This document shows, piece after piece, positions 17,290 to 26,017 of a stretch of DNA of 64,000 nucleotides. The notes below the pieces were generated by a model that made no database searches, was not told the origin of the DNA, and saw only the letters and a list, made by a program, of their open reading frames with translations. The stretch is from Hydrogenovibrio thermophilus (GTDB taxonomy: Bacteria > Pseudomonadota > Gammaproteobacteria > Thiomicrospirales > Thiomicrospiraceae): the NCBI RefSeq assembly GCF_004028275.1, contig NZ_CP035033.1, forward strand, positions 1,922,001 to 1,986,000, given 5' to 3'. Position 1 is the stretch's first letter; each line of letters begins with the position of its first letter. A program made the translations under genes and the position numbers.

Positions 17290-18861
17290 TCAAGCTGAAA
17301 AATCTGCCAGGCTGGGTAGTCTTTCCGCTGGCTGACAGCCGGTAAAATCTCTTAAGGTCGGCATGGTTTGCAACAAACCGGATGCCGACAATTCCTGATA
17401 ACGGTTGTGCAATGCCTTTTCGATTCTCACCGCTTTGGCTTGCGCTCTATCTTTAGAGCCTGGAACGCGTCCGTCGTAATCGCAACGGATGATGATCGGA
17501 ATCGGTCGCCCTTTTTTAACGTTCAGACCTTTAAAAATCTTGATACCGACATCCACATCGTTCACACCTTCTTCCACCGTATCGAGGAAGCTGTAATAAC
17601 TCAGATTGCGAAGTTGCACTTCTTCGAAGCCGTTACCGACGCCGATAAACCTTTCCGCATGACCGATATCGCTATAGCAACCGTTTTCATATCGGTTGAC
17701 ATAGGCCAGTTGCGAGAAATTGTTCGCAATCAACCAGGCAATCAGGGTATTCACCCCTGGCTGAGGTGCGGTAGAGCTTCGATTCAAATTGCAATCGTCG
17801 ATTGCGTGCTCAATCGCTTGCTTCGCCTGGTCTGCCGACAGGTCAGCGGTTTGCTGATATAACTGGTCGGTTTCCACAAAACGCTGCAAACACACCTTGC
17901 CTTGCTCGTTAGGGATATGGATTTTCAAACTGTCGTCGTCGGTATTCATTCCGATCAACAAGGTTTGAACACTGGCACCACACCCGAAACGGTTTTCAAT
18001 TGCCTGCCTAAAATCCTTGAGCTTTGTCAATGCAGCCTCCGCTGCTTTTTGGTCATCACTCCCGTGTGCGGCACAACCTTGATGGGTCGGGTCGGCTTTC
18101 GAAAAGTGATATACCGCAATCTTTAAATAACGCGTCGGTTCTTCAGCCGCATTTGGCTTACCTTCTCTGAACCGCGTGTGTTCAATAAACACCCAGTTTC
18201 TGACACTTTCACTGATATCGAATAATGAACCCGCATGGGCCTTTCTTCTCACAGCGTCATAAGGCAGTCTGAGTACATAACTGACTACATGAGCAAGACG
18301 TCCATCCGCACAAGGCGCAATGCCTACTGCGTGAAACCCTGCTTCTTTAAAAATACGTTCGGCTTCTTGTTTTCGCTGGCCCATTAATGGGTCATTGATA
18401 TAGAAGTCTTCCGACATTCGAATAAATTGTGCAAAGAGGATTTTGGCGTACAGTTTCTGAAACGCTTTCTGAGATTGAAAATTCAATTCAGATTGCCAAT
18501 CGTCTTCTGTCAGCTTTACACCCAACTTTGCAAACAACGTTTGGTTAGCCCAAGCCACAAAGCCCGGTTTGCCCTGCTGCGTCAAAATGTCTTTCAAAAC
18601 GGCTTCGATATCATCAAAACGTGCCTTGATATCCATTTCATAGCGACGCAACAATTCATTTTGAGCCTCGTTAACCAAAACATGAGTGCCGGTCATTGCC
18701 AGAGTTGTATCAACTCTGTCCTGTCTTCCGATTTCATCCATCGTATCCGCTACAACCGTTGAACCATGAGCAGTCGGCTTCTGTTGTTGCCACAAAGGAT
18801 TCGATGGAATCGGCTTCCAGAACAATGACTTTTGACGATAGTTCTTTTTTGTAGAATTCAT
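17290..18861 (-). CDS. csoSCA: CsoSCA carboxysomal carbonic anhydrase (beta-type, epsilon subclass)
   Basis: A 523-residue protein of the normal CsoSCA length. Zinc-site elements are visible: the PCADGRLAHVVSYVLRLP loop (Cys and Asp/Arg dyad) and the THQGCAAHGSDDQ segment (His and Cys). The first ~40 residues are basic and Gln/Ser-rich, resembling the disordered tail that tethers CsoSCA to RuBisCO. The enzyme converts bicarbonate to CO2 inside the shell. It sits between csoS2 and csoS4A, the canonical place. Confidence 0.95.
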   Translation of the reverse strand: MNSTKKNYRQKSLFWKPIPSNPLWQQQKPTAHGSTVVADTMDEIGRQDRVDTTLAMTGTHVLVNEAQNELLRRYEMDIKARFDDIEAVLKDILTQQGKPGFVAWANQTLFAKLGVKLTEDDWQSELNFQSQKAFQKLYAKILFAQFIRMSEDFYINDPLMGQRKQEAERIFKEAGFHAVGIAPCADGRLAHVVSYVLRLPYDAVRRKAHAGSLFDISESVRNWVFIEHTRFREGKPNAAEEPTRYLKIAVYHFSKADPTHQGCAAHGSDDQKAAEAALTKLKDFRQAIENRFGCGASVQTLLIGMNTDDDSLKIHIPNEQGKVCLQRFVETDQLYQQTADLSADQAKQAIEHAIDDCNLNRSSTAPQPGVNTLIAWLIANNFSQLAYVNRYENGCYSDIGHAERFIGVGNGFEEVQLRNLSYYSFLDTVEEGVNDVDVGIKIFKGLNVKKGRPIPIIIRCDYDGRVPGSKDRAQAKAVRIEKALHNRYQELSASGLLQTMPTLRDFTGCQPAERLPSLADFSA

Positions 18862-18890
18862 CTAACACTCACACTTTCGTTACACAATCA

Positions 18891-20888
18891 TTAAGCTCTA
18901 GCACCGCCCGACAAAGTCACTTTCGCGCCCGTGTCGGTATTACCGGATGACCCCGTAATCGGACTCATAGGTACTTCGGCATTGGCCCCTGGCGTAAACT
19001 GCGCAGCCGCCATAGGAGACTGTTTAGCTGTACCACGAACCGACGCATTACGCTGTGCCGCCCAAGGTCCATCCGTACCGGTTACTTTGGAACCTCTGTC
19101 CCATCCGTCACCGGTAATTCTCGACCCTTGTTCCGGCGCTGGCTCAGCCATGGCCACCGGAGCGGCTTGTGCTTGTGCTTGCCCCAGCATCATCGGAAAA
19201 TCCGACTCGCCCGGTGCGGCGGCATTGTTAGAGTCACATACCATGGCCGTTTGATCCTTGCCTTGATAATGCGTCCCGGAAACCAATTCACAAGCACCTT
19301 TTTGTGCACCTGTTAGTCCCTGAGGCCCCGGTTGAACACCTGAAATGGATGGGTTAGCGCCTTGACGCTGCCGAACCTTTATTTCAGTTTGCTGATCAAC
19401 CGAACACAATTGTGTTTGCTCAGCGCCCGTATAAGGTGTGCCGGTTACCGCTTGACAATCACCCGTTTCCGCGCCGGTCATACCGTAGTAAGCACCGCTG
19501 CGTTCCCCTGTGACCTTTTGACCACGGCTGGTTCCAGAAGCCGTTACCTTAGTTGCGGTATCCGTTGCCGGCATTTGACATAAAGTCTCAGCTTCTTCGG
19601 CACTTTGATAACCGGTTCCTGTAACAGACTTACAAGTTCCTGCGTCACCGCCAGTCACCGCTTGCAAACGACCAACCTGCGTTCCTGTCGTGGTATTGCC
19701 TTTTGCAGTTTGCGAAGGCATTACCTTTTGAGGTGCTTTCGCTGGTGTTTTTGGCTTGATCGTTGTCGATTGAGACCGACGATTGTCGCCACCGGTGATT
19801 TTTTCACCACTTTTCTGCGCCGGCTGAGACATCACCGAAAATCCGGTTGCCTTAGCTTTTGCAGGGGTTGCACCACAGTACATTTGGCTTTGGTCTGCCG
19901 GTAAGTACTCGGTCCCTGTAATGGATGAACAAGTCCCTGTTTCGTTACCCGTCATCTTCTCGGCACGTCCGACTTCCGTTCCGCTGACACTTTGACCACG
20001 AGTGGTTTGTGTCTGCGTGACTTTTGCAGGCTTCGCCTCCGGTTGAGAACCACAGTTTGTATGGAACTCTTCCGAACCCAAATACTCCGTGCCACTCACC
20101 AATTGACATGCACCGGTTTCGGCACCTGTCATTTTCTTTTCACCTTGACCGACTTGCGTACCGGAAACAGCTTGACCGCTTAAGGTTTGTGACTCGCCTA
20201 CTTTTTGTGGCAAAGACTCGCTATTTCTCGGTTGGCGCATGGGGCGTGAACCACCAGTTGAACAGGTTTTGCCTTTAGCGCATTTTTCTGCACGAACTTG
20301 TTTTGCAATTTCGCGTGTCGATGCATCCGGGTTCGCCAACTTGGCTTTCGCACCAGATTGACTTGTTCCTTTGGATTTAAAGGCCTCCTGTCCAGCTTTG
20401 CCTTTAGCTTGTGCCTGACGGTATGCCTTCGATTGAAGGCGTCCGCTCGGTTGCACGGCCACTTCAGGTTTTACCGCTTTACGGCGTTCTGAGCGAGCTG
20501 CAGGCTTAGGTGTCTTAGACTGACGAGGTTCCACAATCGGCTCTTCCGGTTTTTGCTTGGCTTTCGCCTTCTGACCAGGGCGAGACGTTGACTTAGCCGC
20601 ATCTGCCGCACTTTTCCCGTGCTTCTGTTGCTGTCTTTTCTGCTTCGCCGCTTCACGACCTGCCGCGGACGCCGGAGTTGGCGCTGCAGCAGAGACTTGA
20701 CGACGAGAGCGAGACGGCTTAGAAGCAACCGGAGTAGGTGCAGGCGCCGCCGTTGTCGCAACCGGCTCGGGTGTGGATGGACGCTGACGAGTCGCTGTCG
20801 AAGCCGACGACTGTCCTCCCTTCCCTTTTACCTGTGATTTTCGGCGTGCAATCGCTGCGGCTCGACCGCTTTGAGCATTGTTACTCAT
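18891..20888 (-). CDS. csoS2: CsoS2 carboxysome assembly scaffold
   Basis: ATG 20888 (MSNNAQSGRAAAIARRKSQ, RBS AAAGGAGG) gives a 665-residue intrinsically disordered scaffold; the upstream extension to 20993 runs into cbbS and is rejected. Three regions are clear. The N-terminal basic ~230 residues carry RuBisCO-binding N-repeats such as GRAAAIARRKSQ and SKAYRQAQAKGKAGQEA. A middle region has five Cys-paired M-repeats of the form TGxxxGxCxxVTGTxYxG...C alternating with RGQxVSGTxVG units. The C-terminal ~100 residues (SRITGDGWDRGSKVTGTDG, NASVRGTAKQSP) contact the shell. I could not decide whether it uses the programmed frameshift known in Halothiobacillus. Confidence 0.95.
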   Translation of the reverse strand: MSNNAQSGRAAAIARRKSQVKGKGGQSSASTATRQRPSTPEPVATTAAPAPTPVASKPSRSRRQVSAAAPTPASAAGREAAKQKRQQQKHGKSAADAAKSTSRPGQKAKAKQKPEEPIVEPRQSKTPKPAARSERRKAVKPEVAVQPSGRLQSKAYRQAQAKGKAGQEAFKSKGTSQSGAKAKLANPDASTREIAKQVRAEKCAKGKTCSTGGSRPMRQPRNSESLPQKVGESQTLSGQAVSGTQVGQGEKKMTGAETGACQLVSGTEYLGSEEFHTNCGSQPEAKPAKVTQTQTTRGQSVSGTEVGRAEKMTGNETGTCSSITGTEYLPADQSQMYCGATPAKAKATGFSVMSQPAQKSGEKITGGDNRRSQSTTIKPKTPAKAPQKVMPSQTAKGNTTTGTQVGRLQAVTGGDAGTCKSVTGTGYQSAEEAETLCQMPATDTATKVTASGTSRGQKVTGERSGAYYGMTGAETGDCQAVTGTPYTGAEQTQLCSVDQQTEIKVRQRQGANPSISGVQPGPQGLTGAQKGACELVSGTHYQGKDQTAMVCDSNNAAAPGESDFPMMLGQAQAQAAPVAMAEPAPEQGSRITGDGWDRGSKVTGTDGPWAAQRNASVRGTAKQSPMAAAQFTPGANAEVPMSPITGSSGNTDTGAKVTLSGGARA

Positions 20889-20947
20889 GCTAAAGCCTCC
20901 TTTTCGTCTTGATGACTCGTTTAATCTCGTTATTCGTTCCGTGCGAA

Positions 20948-21289
20948 TTACATTCCGCGAGGACGGTAAACTACAAAGTTGTGCCCTTGGCACTGAGTGT
21001 AGTTGTCATATCCGATCAAACGAATCAAGTGGTTTGGGTAAGCGGCGCGACAAGCGTCCAACTCAACCAACACTTCATTTGGATCACGTGTACCAAACAA
21101 TGGCAACTTCCACATTCCCCAGTAATGCGCTGAGGCATTGGCCGGATCTTCATGCTCTAGAGCTGGCGTCCAACCCTGGTTGATGATGTAAACAATCTGA
21201 TCGTAAACTTCATCCGCATTGAACTCCGGTAAAAACGAGAAGGTTTCCAACGTGTACTGAGTACGGTAATCATCTGTTTGCATTGACAT
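20948..21289 (-). CDS. cbbS: RuBisCO small subunit, form IA
   Basis: A 113-residue RbcS with [12 protein letters not shown] at the start, the [15 protein letters not shown] segment and [13 protein letters not shown], ending ...[14 protein letters not shown]. The short betaA-betaB loop and the carboxysomal gene order mark it as form IA of the cso type. It follows cbbL by 45 bases, with a GGAGAT-type ribosome site. Confidence 0.97.
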   Translation of the reverse strand: MSMQTDDYRTQYTLETFSFLPEFNADEVYDQIVYIINQGWTPALEHEDPANASAHYWGMWKLPLFGTRDPNEVLVELDACRAAYPNHLIRLIGYDNYTQCQGHNFVVYRPRGM

Positions 21290-21334
21290 TTTTATCTCCT
21301 TGTATTGTTAGGATTCATTCAAATAAGATGCGGC

Positions 21335-22750
21335 TTAGCCCACATCCAATTTGTCAACGGTATCGAACTCGAACTTGATTTCTTTCCAAGTCTCCAGAGC
21401 GACTGCCAATTCTTTACTCGTACGAGCCGCGTCTCTCAAGATGTCTCCACCCTCTCTTTCCAGGTCACGCCCTTCGTTACGTGCTTTAACACAAGCTTCC
21501 AACGCCACACGGTTAGCTGCCGCACCGGCTGCGTTACCGCCTGGGTGACCTTGCGTACCGCCACCGAACTGAAGAACGGAATCGTCACCGAAGATATTCA
21601 CCAATGCCGGCATATGCCATACGTGGATACCACCGGACGCCACGGCCATAACACCTGGCATGGAACCCCAATCCTGATCAAAGAACACACCACGTGAACG
21701 ATCTTCCGGAACAAAGGCTTCACGAAGCTGATCAACGAAACCAAGCGTTGAAGCACGGTCACCTTCCAACTTACCAACAACCGTACCGGTATGTAGGTGG
21801 TCACCACCTGACAAACGTAGACACTTAGCCAATACACGGAAGTGGATACCATGGTTCGGGTTACGGTCGATTACGGCGTGCATCGCACGGTGAATGTGCA
21901 ACAACATGCCATTCTCACGGCACCAGTTCGCCAACGTCGTATTGGCCGTGAAACCTGCAGTCAAGAAGTCATGCATAATGATTGGCTGACCCAGTTCTTT
22001 AGCGAACTCGGCACGCTTCATCATTTCTTCAACGGTACCGGCGGTAACGTTCAAGTAGTGACCTTTACGCTCACCGGTTTCCGCAGTCGCTTTATCAACC
22101 GCTTCGGCGACGAATTCAAAACGATCTCTCCAACGCTGGAATGGTTGTGAGTTGATGTTTTCGTCATCCTTGGTCAAATCCAGACCACCGCGCAAACATT
22201 CATACACGGCACGTCCGTAGTTCTTAGCGGAAAGACCTAGTTTTGGCTTGATGGTACAACCCAACATAGGACGACCGTATTTGTTCAACTTGTCACGCTC
22301 AACTTGAATCCCGGATGGTGGTCCACCACACGTTTTGATGAATGCCATTGGGAAACGTAGATCTTCCAAACGAAGTGAACGTACGGCTTTAAACCCGAAT
22401 ACGTTACCTACCAATGAAGTCAATACGTTTACAACAGACCCTTCTTCGAAAAGATCCAACGGGTAAGCGATGAATGCATAGAATGCGTTCTTGTCACCAG
22501 GTACATCTTCGATTCTGTACGCACGACCTTTGTAGAACTCCATGTCTGTCAACAAATCCGTCCAAACTGTCGTCCAAGTACCCGTTGATGATTCTGCCGC
22601 TACAGCTGCTGCTGCCTCTTCACGCGGTACACCTTCTTGAGGGACAACTTTGAAACAAGCCAATAGATCTGTATCCAGAGGCGTATAATCTGGTGTCCAA
22701 TAAGTCAGCTGGTAATCCTGTACACCAGCGTCAAACGTTTTACTCGCCAT
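21335..22750 (-). CDS. cbbL: RuBisCO large subunit, form IA
   Basis: At 471 residues this is a full-length form I large subunit. Active-site elements are present: [17 protein letters not shown] (catalytic Lys), [11 protein letters not shown] (carbamylated Lys with Asp-Glu metal ligands), [12 protein letters not shown], and the loop-6 region [12 protein letters not shown]. It fixes CO2 onto RuBP inside the carboxysome. It is the first gene of the cso operon, with RBS GGAGAG. The 477-base upstream gap should hold the CbbR-regulated promoter. Confidence 0.98.
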   Translation of the reverse strand: MASKTFDAGVQDYQLTYWTPDYTPLDTDLLACFKVVPQEGVPREEAAAAVAAESSTGTWTTVWTDLLTDMEFYKGRAYRIEDVPGDKNAFYAFIAYPLDLFEEGSVVNVLTSLVGNVFGFKAVRSLRLEDLRFPMAFIKTCGGPPSGIQVERDKLNKYGRPMLGCTIKPKLGLSAKNYGRAVYECLRGGLDLTKDDENINSQPFQRWRDRFEFVAEAVDKATAETGERKGHYLNVTAGTVEEMMKRAEFAKELGQPIIMHDFLTAGFTANTTLANWCRENGMLLHIHRAMHAVIDRNPNHGIHFRVLAKCLRLSGGDHLHTGTVVGKLEGDRASTLGFVDQLREAFVPEDRSRGVFFDQDWGSMPGVMAVASGGIHVWHMPALVNIFGDDSVLQFGGGTQGHPGGNAAGAAANRVALEACVKARNEGRDLEREGGDILRDAARTSKELAVALETWKEIKFEFDTVDKLDVG

Positions 22751-22844
22751 AAATGCTCTCCTTGTTTTTGGAGTTGAAATAAATTCAAGTGCAATATTAG
22801 TGCGCCAACCTATAGGTGACTAATTGAAAGGCATGATGATTAGA

Positions 22845-22860
22845 ATTGACGATAATCAAT
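22845..22860. promoter_or_regulatory. Inverted repeat upstream of cbbL (candidate CbbR site)
   Basis: On the minus strand ATTGA-TTATCG-TCAAT, perfect 5-bp arms about 95-110 bases before the cbbL start. The dyad with central AT-rich spacer is like LysR boxes; assignment to CbbR is inferred from position. Confidence 0.4.
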
Positions 22861-23009
22861 GCTTTGAAAATATATCCTTACTTTTCAATCACTTAAAAAC
22901 CATTGATTTTTCTTAAAATTCAAAATGAAAGGGCTTTTTTTTTAATTGAAGGGTTTGACGGCCACATAAAATCCATCCCAATGAGGGTGAATCCCCATCC
23001 AAAAAGCGA

Positions 23010-23019
23010 CCAGGCCTGG
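23010..23019. repeat. CCAGGCCTGG palindrome, intergenic copy upstream of cbbL
   Basis: Embedded in the 14-bp perfect palindrome GACCAGGCCTGGTC and followed by AAAAATGA. One of 17 exact copies of the 10-mer in the window. Confidence 0.8.
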
Positions 23020-23133
23020 TCAAAAATGACCCTATCGAAAAGCGGTTCATCCCGATAGGAAAGCTTGGAACAAAATGCGGTAAAACACCATTCCAAGATG
23101 GCTGGTATACAGTCCTATACGGAGGCTGTAAAT

Positions 23134-23164
23134 AAAAAAGGCCCCATCATGGAGATGGAGCCTT
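23134..23164 (-). terminator. Rho-independent terminator after the metallo-beta-lactamase-fold gene
   Basis: On the minus strand GGCTCCAT pairs with ATGGGGCC (one G-T pair) around a seven-base loop, followed by TTTTTT. It separates the 23228-24778 transcript from the cbbL promoter. Confidence 0.8.
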
Positions 23165-23227
23165 GAAAGGTTAGTCACGGTTCACCCTAAATCCGACTGT
23201 CGGTGCGGATGAACCAACCTCTTGACG

Positions 23228-24325
23228 TTACTCGAAGTTTTCACCTAAATCACCGCCGGTCATCTCTCGGTAAATATGACTGGCGTTGTTTCGATGGGTC
23301 TGCTCGAAGACCGGACGATCTTGGTACATTGACTGGTCGATTTCCAAAGCGTCCTCTTCCACACCATCCCGGTCGATGATTTTCTGCACTTCGGTTTGCA
23401 TATAGGTCAAATAATCATACGTATCGCGTTTGATGGTCGCCATATCAGTCGGCGCACCGTGCCCCGGAATCACTTTGACATCGTTGGGCATCGCGGCCAT
23501 CATCCGGTCGAACGACTCCACCCAATGCAAGGTGTTGGTGTAGGAGAACAATGCCAGCATCCGGCTATTATAAGCCAAATCCCCGGTAAGCAACAGTTTT
23601 CGACTCGGCACATACACCAATGTCGACCCCGGCGTGTGTCCCGGCCCGAAGTTCAGCACCTCGACGGTTTCTCGGCCGCCGACATCCACGGTCAGCTTAT
23701 CTTCAAAGGTGGTGAATTGATCCGACACGTCACGTGCCGAATGGGTGATTTCCCTTCCCACACGAGTGGACCAATGTTCTTTGATATGGGCAAATCCTTT
23801 ATGGAAATCGTCATTGGCGCGTTTGTGCGAATACAGGTTCTTCACGCCCACATCCACCCAATAACTCGCTCCGAGGTAAGCATGTCCCTGGCTGTTTTCC
23901 ACGGCCACCCATTTCACCGGCTTATCGGTATAGGAGCGGATCATTTTATGAAACGCCGCGGCCACCGCAGGGTTCGGCCCGGCATTGAAGACAAAAACGC
24001 CGTCTTCAAAAATCATAAACGTCAGATTGTTGTTCAACCCGTAATTGGATGGATTATGCCAAATCAGACTGCCGACCACGGTATACACTCCGTCCATGAC
24101 TTTCACCGGCTTCGGTAAATACACCGTCGGACCAATGTAACCGGCCTTGCGTTCGGTTTTGACCACTTCTTGTGCATAGCCGCTGTAAGTGGCGTCTCCG
24201 CCCATTTCCTTGGCATAGATTTCAAACCCCATCACATACGGGTCTCCGGTTTTATCCCCTGCGGCCAGGGCCGCACAGGACATGAAACCAGACGACAAAA
24301 TCAACGTTGATAATAAGTGTCGCAT
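23228..24325 (-). CDS. Exported metallo-beta-lactamase-fold protein with eroded metal site
   Basis: A 365-residue protein with an N-terminal signal peptide (cleavage likely after ALAAG). The MBL fold is clear: LTFMIFEDGVFVFNAGPNPA strands, GPGHTPGSTLVYVP (His230), LLLTGDLAYN (Asp249) and VIPGHGAP (His289). The first ligand motif, normally HxHxDH, reads NSQGH (144-148), so the usual His-His-Asp set is missing and only the last His is kept. It probably binds metal differently or has lost hydrolase activity. It lies behind a small membrane protein gene with 54 bases between them. A link to the adjacent sulfide operon is possible but unproven. Confidence 0.8.
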   Translation of the reverse strand: MRHLLSTLILSSGFMSCAALAAGDKTGDPYVMGFEIYAKEMGGDATYSGYAQEVVKTERKAGYIGPTVYLPKPVKVMDGVYTVVGSLIWHNPSNYGLNNNLTFMIFEDGVFVFNAGPNPAVAAAFHKMIRSYTDKPVKWVAVENSQGHAYLGASYWVDVGVKNLYSHKRANDDFHKGFAHIKEHWSTRVGREITHSARDVSDQFTTFEDKLTVDVGGRETVEVLNFGPGHTPGSTLVYVPSRKLLLTGDLAYNSRMLALFSYTNTLHWVESFDRMMAAMPNDVKVIPGHGAPTDMATIKRDTYDYLTYMQTEVQKIIDRDGVEEDALEIDQSMYQDRPVFEQTHRNNASHIYREMTGGDLGENFE

Positions 24326-24379
24326 AATATTTTCCTTTCAAATACGTTCAATCAATTCACTCTTTAAAATCCGTTTTAT

Positions 24380-24778
24380 TCAGGCTTTCTGCACCGAGCC
24401 GTCCACCGGTTTGGAAAAGAAGGTGGAGCGAATCAATCCCCAGCTGAAGCGCTCGGAGTGATTCCACGGCATCAGCGACATGAAACGCGCCAGGAAGCAA
24501 TAGTCGAAGAATACCATCGCGGAAGTGCCCAAAATAATGAGGTAATACAGGAAGAACAACGGCGGATACAACGCGACCAGCAACAGTGCCAGATAGGCCA
24601 AACGCACTTGCACGGGGAAGGCTTTTACATCCGGAGTACGGGCATAGAAATGCACCACCTGTATCACGTTGAAGACAATCGCCGCCTCAATGCCATAAGA
24701 CACACCCGCCACACCGGCAATCAACAGCGCATCCGTAATGGCCCAATACCACCAAATCAAATCCATCTTTAAAGTCAT
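24380..24778 (-). CDS. Small polytopic membrane protein, unknown function
   Basis: Start ATG 24778 (MTLKMDLIWWYW) is set by AAGGAG six bases upstream. The ~132-residue product has about four hydrophobic segments: WWYWAITDALLIAGVAGVSYG, AAIVFNVIQVVHFYA, LAYLALLLVALYPPLFFLYY and a further one ending before MPWNHSERFSW. It does not match a family I recognise. It heads a two-gene unit with the MBL-fold protein and is preceded by a long inverted repeat (24872-24891). The His/Tyr-rich VIQVVHFYART segment could be functional, but no cofactor is evident. Confidence 0.7.
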   Translation of the reverse strand: MTLKMDLIWWYWAITDALLIAGVAGVSYGIEAAIVFNVIQVVHFYARTPDVKAFPVQVRLAYLALLLVALYPPLFFLYYLIILGTSAMVFFDYCFLARFMSLMPWNHSERFSWGLIRSTFFSKPVDGSVQKA

Positions 24779-24871
24779 TTTCGCTCCTTGAGGTTTATTG
24801 TGAGAGCTTTGCACGAGATGGATGCACGGCTAAAAATGGCTAAAATCTTCCTGAATGTCGTTGAAAAACTC

Positions 24872-24891
24872 GTTAATAGCCAGCTATTAAC
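24872..24891. promoter_or_regulatory. Long inverted repeat upstream of the small membrane protein gene
   Basis: GTTAATAGC-CA-GCTATTAAC: perfect 9-bp arms with a two-base centre, ~95 bases upstream of ATG 24778. Likely a dimeric repressor/activator site; the tight centre argues against a terminator. Confidence 0.5.
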
Positions 24892-24993
24892 TTCATTTTC
24901 CGTCTAATTCAGAAAAACTTTATCTCATTTTTTACTCGCGCCCCACTCGTGCAAAACTCTCATTGTAAAAATATGTTCATCGAACTGACGCCA

Positions 24994-25587
24994 TCATTCC
25001 GCCGCCAAAGCCCGCCAAGCCGCCTCGGTCAGCTCGTCGAAATGCGTCATCAACGGTGTGCTCAAGACACCGTCCAAATACAGTTGAATCAAACGCAAAA
25101 CGCTGCCATAGGCAATGGACGATGCCACCATCACATCCATTTGTCGCAATACACCGGTTTCCTGTCCTTCCAGAATGACGTCCCGTAATGTCATAAAAGG
25201 TTTCGCCGAGCAGATCGGTTTCACCGACGGCATGAATTCCTTGTGGCGCGCATACAAAATAAACTGCTCCACATCCGGATAGGCTTCCGCAAAACGCAAC
25301 ATCCACTCCACCAAGGCGAAATAACGCGCTTTAACCGTTTGGTGCCGCGCCAAAATATCGGCCTGCTCCGCTTCGATGGTGGCCAGCAAATGGTGCATCA
25401 ACTCCGTGGCCAGCGCTTCCTTGTCTTTAAAGGCATGGTAAATCGAACCGGTGCTGACACCGGAGTGCTCCACCAGGTCCGGAATCGAGGTATTGAAAAA
25501 CCCTTTTTCCACGAACAAGGTCAATGCACTTTGCAAAATACGTTTCTTAGACGGACTGATATCGGAAGCATCGAAAAAATTCGCCAT
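24994..25587 (-). CDS. TetR/AcrR family transcriptional regulator
   Basis: A 197-residue one-component regulator. The N-terminal helix-turn-helix is typical: SPSKKRILQSALTLFVEKGF, then TSIPDLVEHSGVSTGSIYHAFKDKEAL. The C-terminal ligand domain contains several Cys/His (EFMPSVKPICSAKPF) but no recognised binding motif. RBS AGGAGG precedes ATG 25587. Two TAGAA/TTCTA palindromes directly upstream are probable operators, so it likely controls itself and perhaps the divergent bd-like/sulfide dehydrogenase operon starting at 26018. Confidence 0.9.
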   Translation of the reverse strand: MANFFDASDISPSKKRILQSALTLFVEKGFFNTSIPDLVEHSGVSTGSIYHAFKDKEALATELMHHLLATIEAEQADILARHQTVKARYFALVEWMLRFAEAYPDVEQFILYARHKEFMPSVKPICSAKPFMTLRDVILEGQETGVLRQMDVMVASSIAYGSVLRLIQLYLDGVLSTPLMTHFDELTEAAWRALAAE

Positions 25588-25608
25588 GCATTCCTCCTTG
25601 AATTAATT

Positions 25609-25624
25609 TAGAATAATTATTCTA
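25609..25624. promoter_or_regulatory. TetR operator candidate 1
   Basis: Perfect 16-bp palindrome TAGAATAATTATTCTA, 22 bases upstream of the tetR start codon. Confidence 0.6.
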
Positions 25625-25639
25625 GAACATTCATTCTAG
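25622..25639. promoter_or_regulatory. TetR operator candidate 2
   Basis: CTAGAA-CATTCA-TTCTAG, sharing its half-site and overlapping the end of the first palindrome; a second copy of the same half-sites supports a real binding region. Confidence 0.6.
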
Positions 25640-26017
25640 TTCCAATCAAAAAAACTGATTGGGGTAAAAAAGAAGTCTGCGTTTTGATTCCAAAAACGGT
25701 AAAAACCTTACAAAACAAGAGGTTTAAAAATAGACTTAATGCAAGAAAAGGGTTTTATTGTATGTACATTTACCTATAATGAATTTTGACCTTTTCATTG
25801 AAATGTGAAAAAACCATGGAGGCTTTGATTCAAGTGTGACGCTAGTCTTTCCATAACCGATTGATTCTTAGCGCATTTCACTTATCATTAAAATTTATAC
25901 ACCCATAAATATAAATATTTTCTAATTCCATAAACCACGTTGAATATTTAAGATTGCCGCAAAGCCATAACTTAGGCTTATATAAGATAAAAGATATTAA
26001 TATCGAGGAATAGCAAG

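Larger units (their letters stand above)
22751..23227. other. Intergenic region with the presumed cbbL promoter
   Basis: No gene is visible. On the minus strand an AT-rich stretch lies before cbbL with a weak candidate -10 (TAATAT at ~22795-22800), preceded by an inverted repeat at 22845-22860. Further upstream are one CCAGGCCTGG copy (within GACCAGGCCTGGTC) and the terminator of the preceding metallo-beta-lactamase-fold gene. Confidence 0.6.
25588..26017. other. Divergent intergenic region between tetR and the bd-like/sulfide operon
   Basis: 430 bp, strongly AT-rich, without a gene. It holds the two TAGAA/TTCTA palindromes next to tetR. Near the other end are a plausible promoter (TTGCCG, 17-19 bases, TTATAT/TATAAG around 25954-25986) and the 12-bp palindrome GATATTAATATC at 25993-26004, followed by GAGGAA before ATG 26018. 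Confidence 0.55.

Noticed and set aside
18931-20837. Several plus-strand ORFs antisense to csoS2
   Set aside because: They are by-products of the repetitive, GC-biased csoS2 coding strand and lack ribosome sites.
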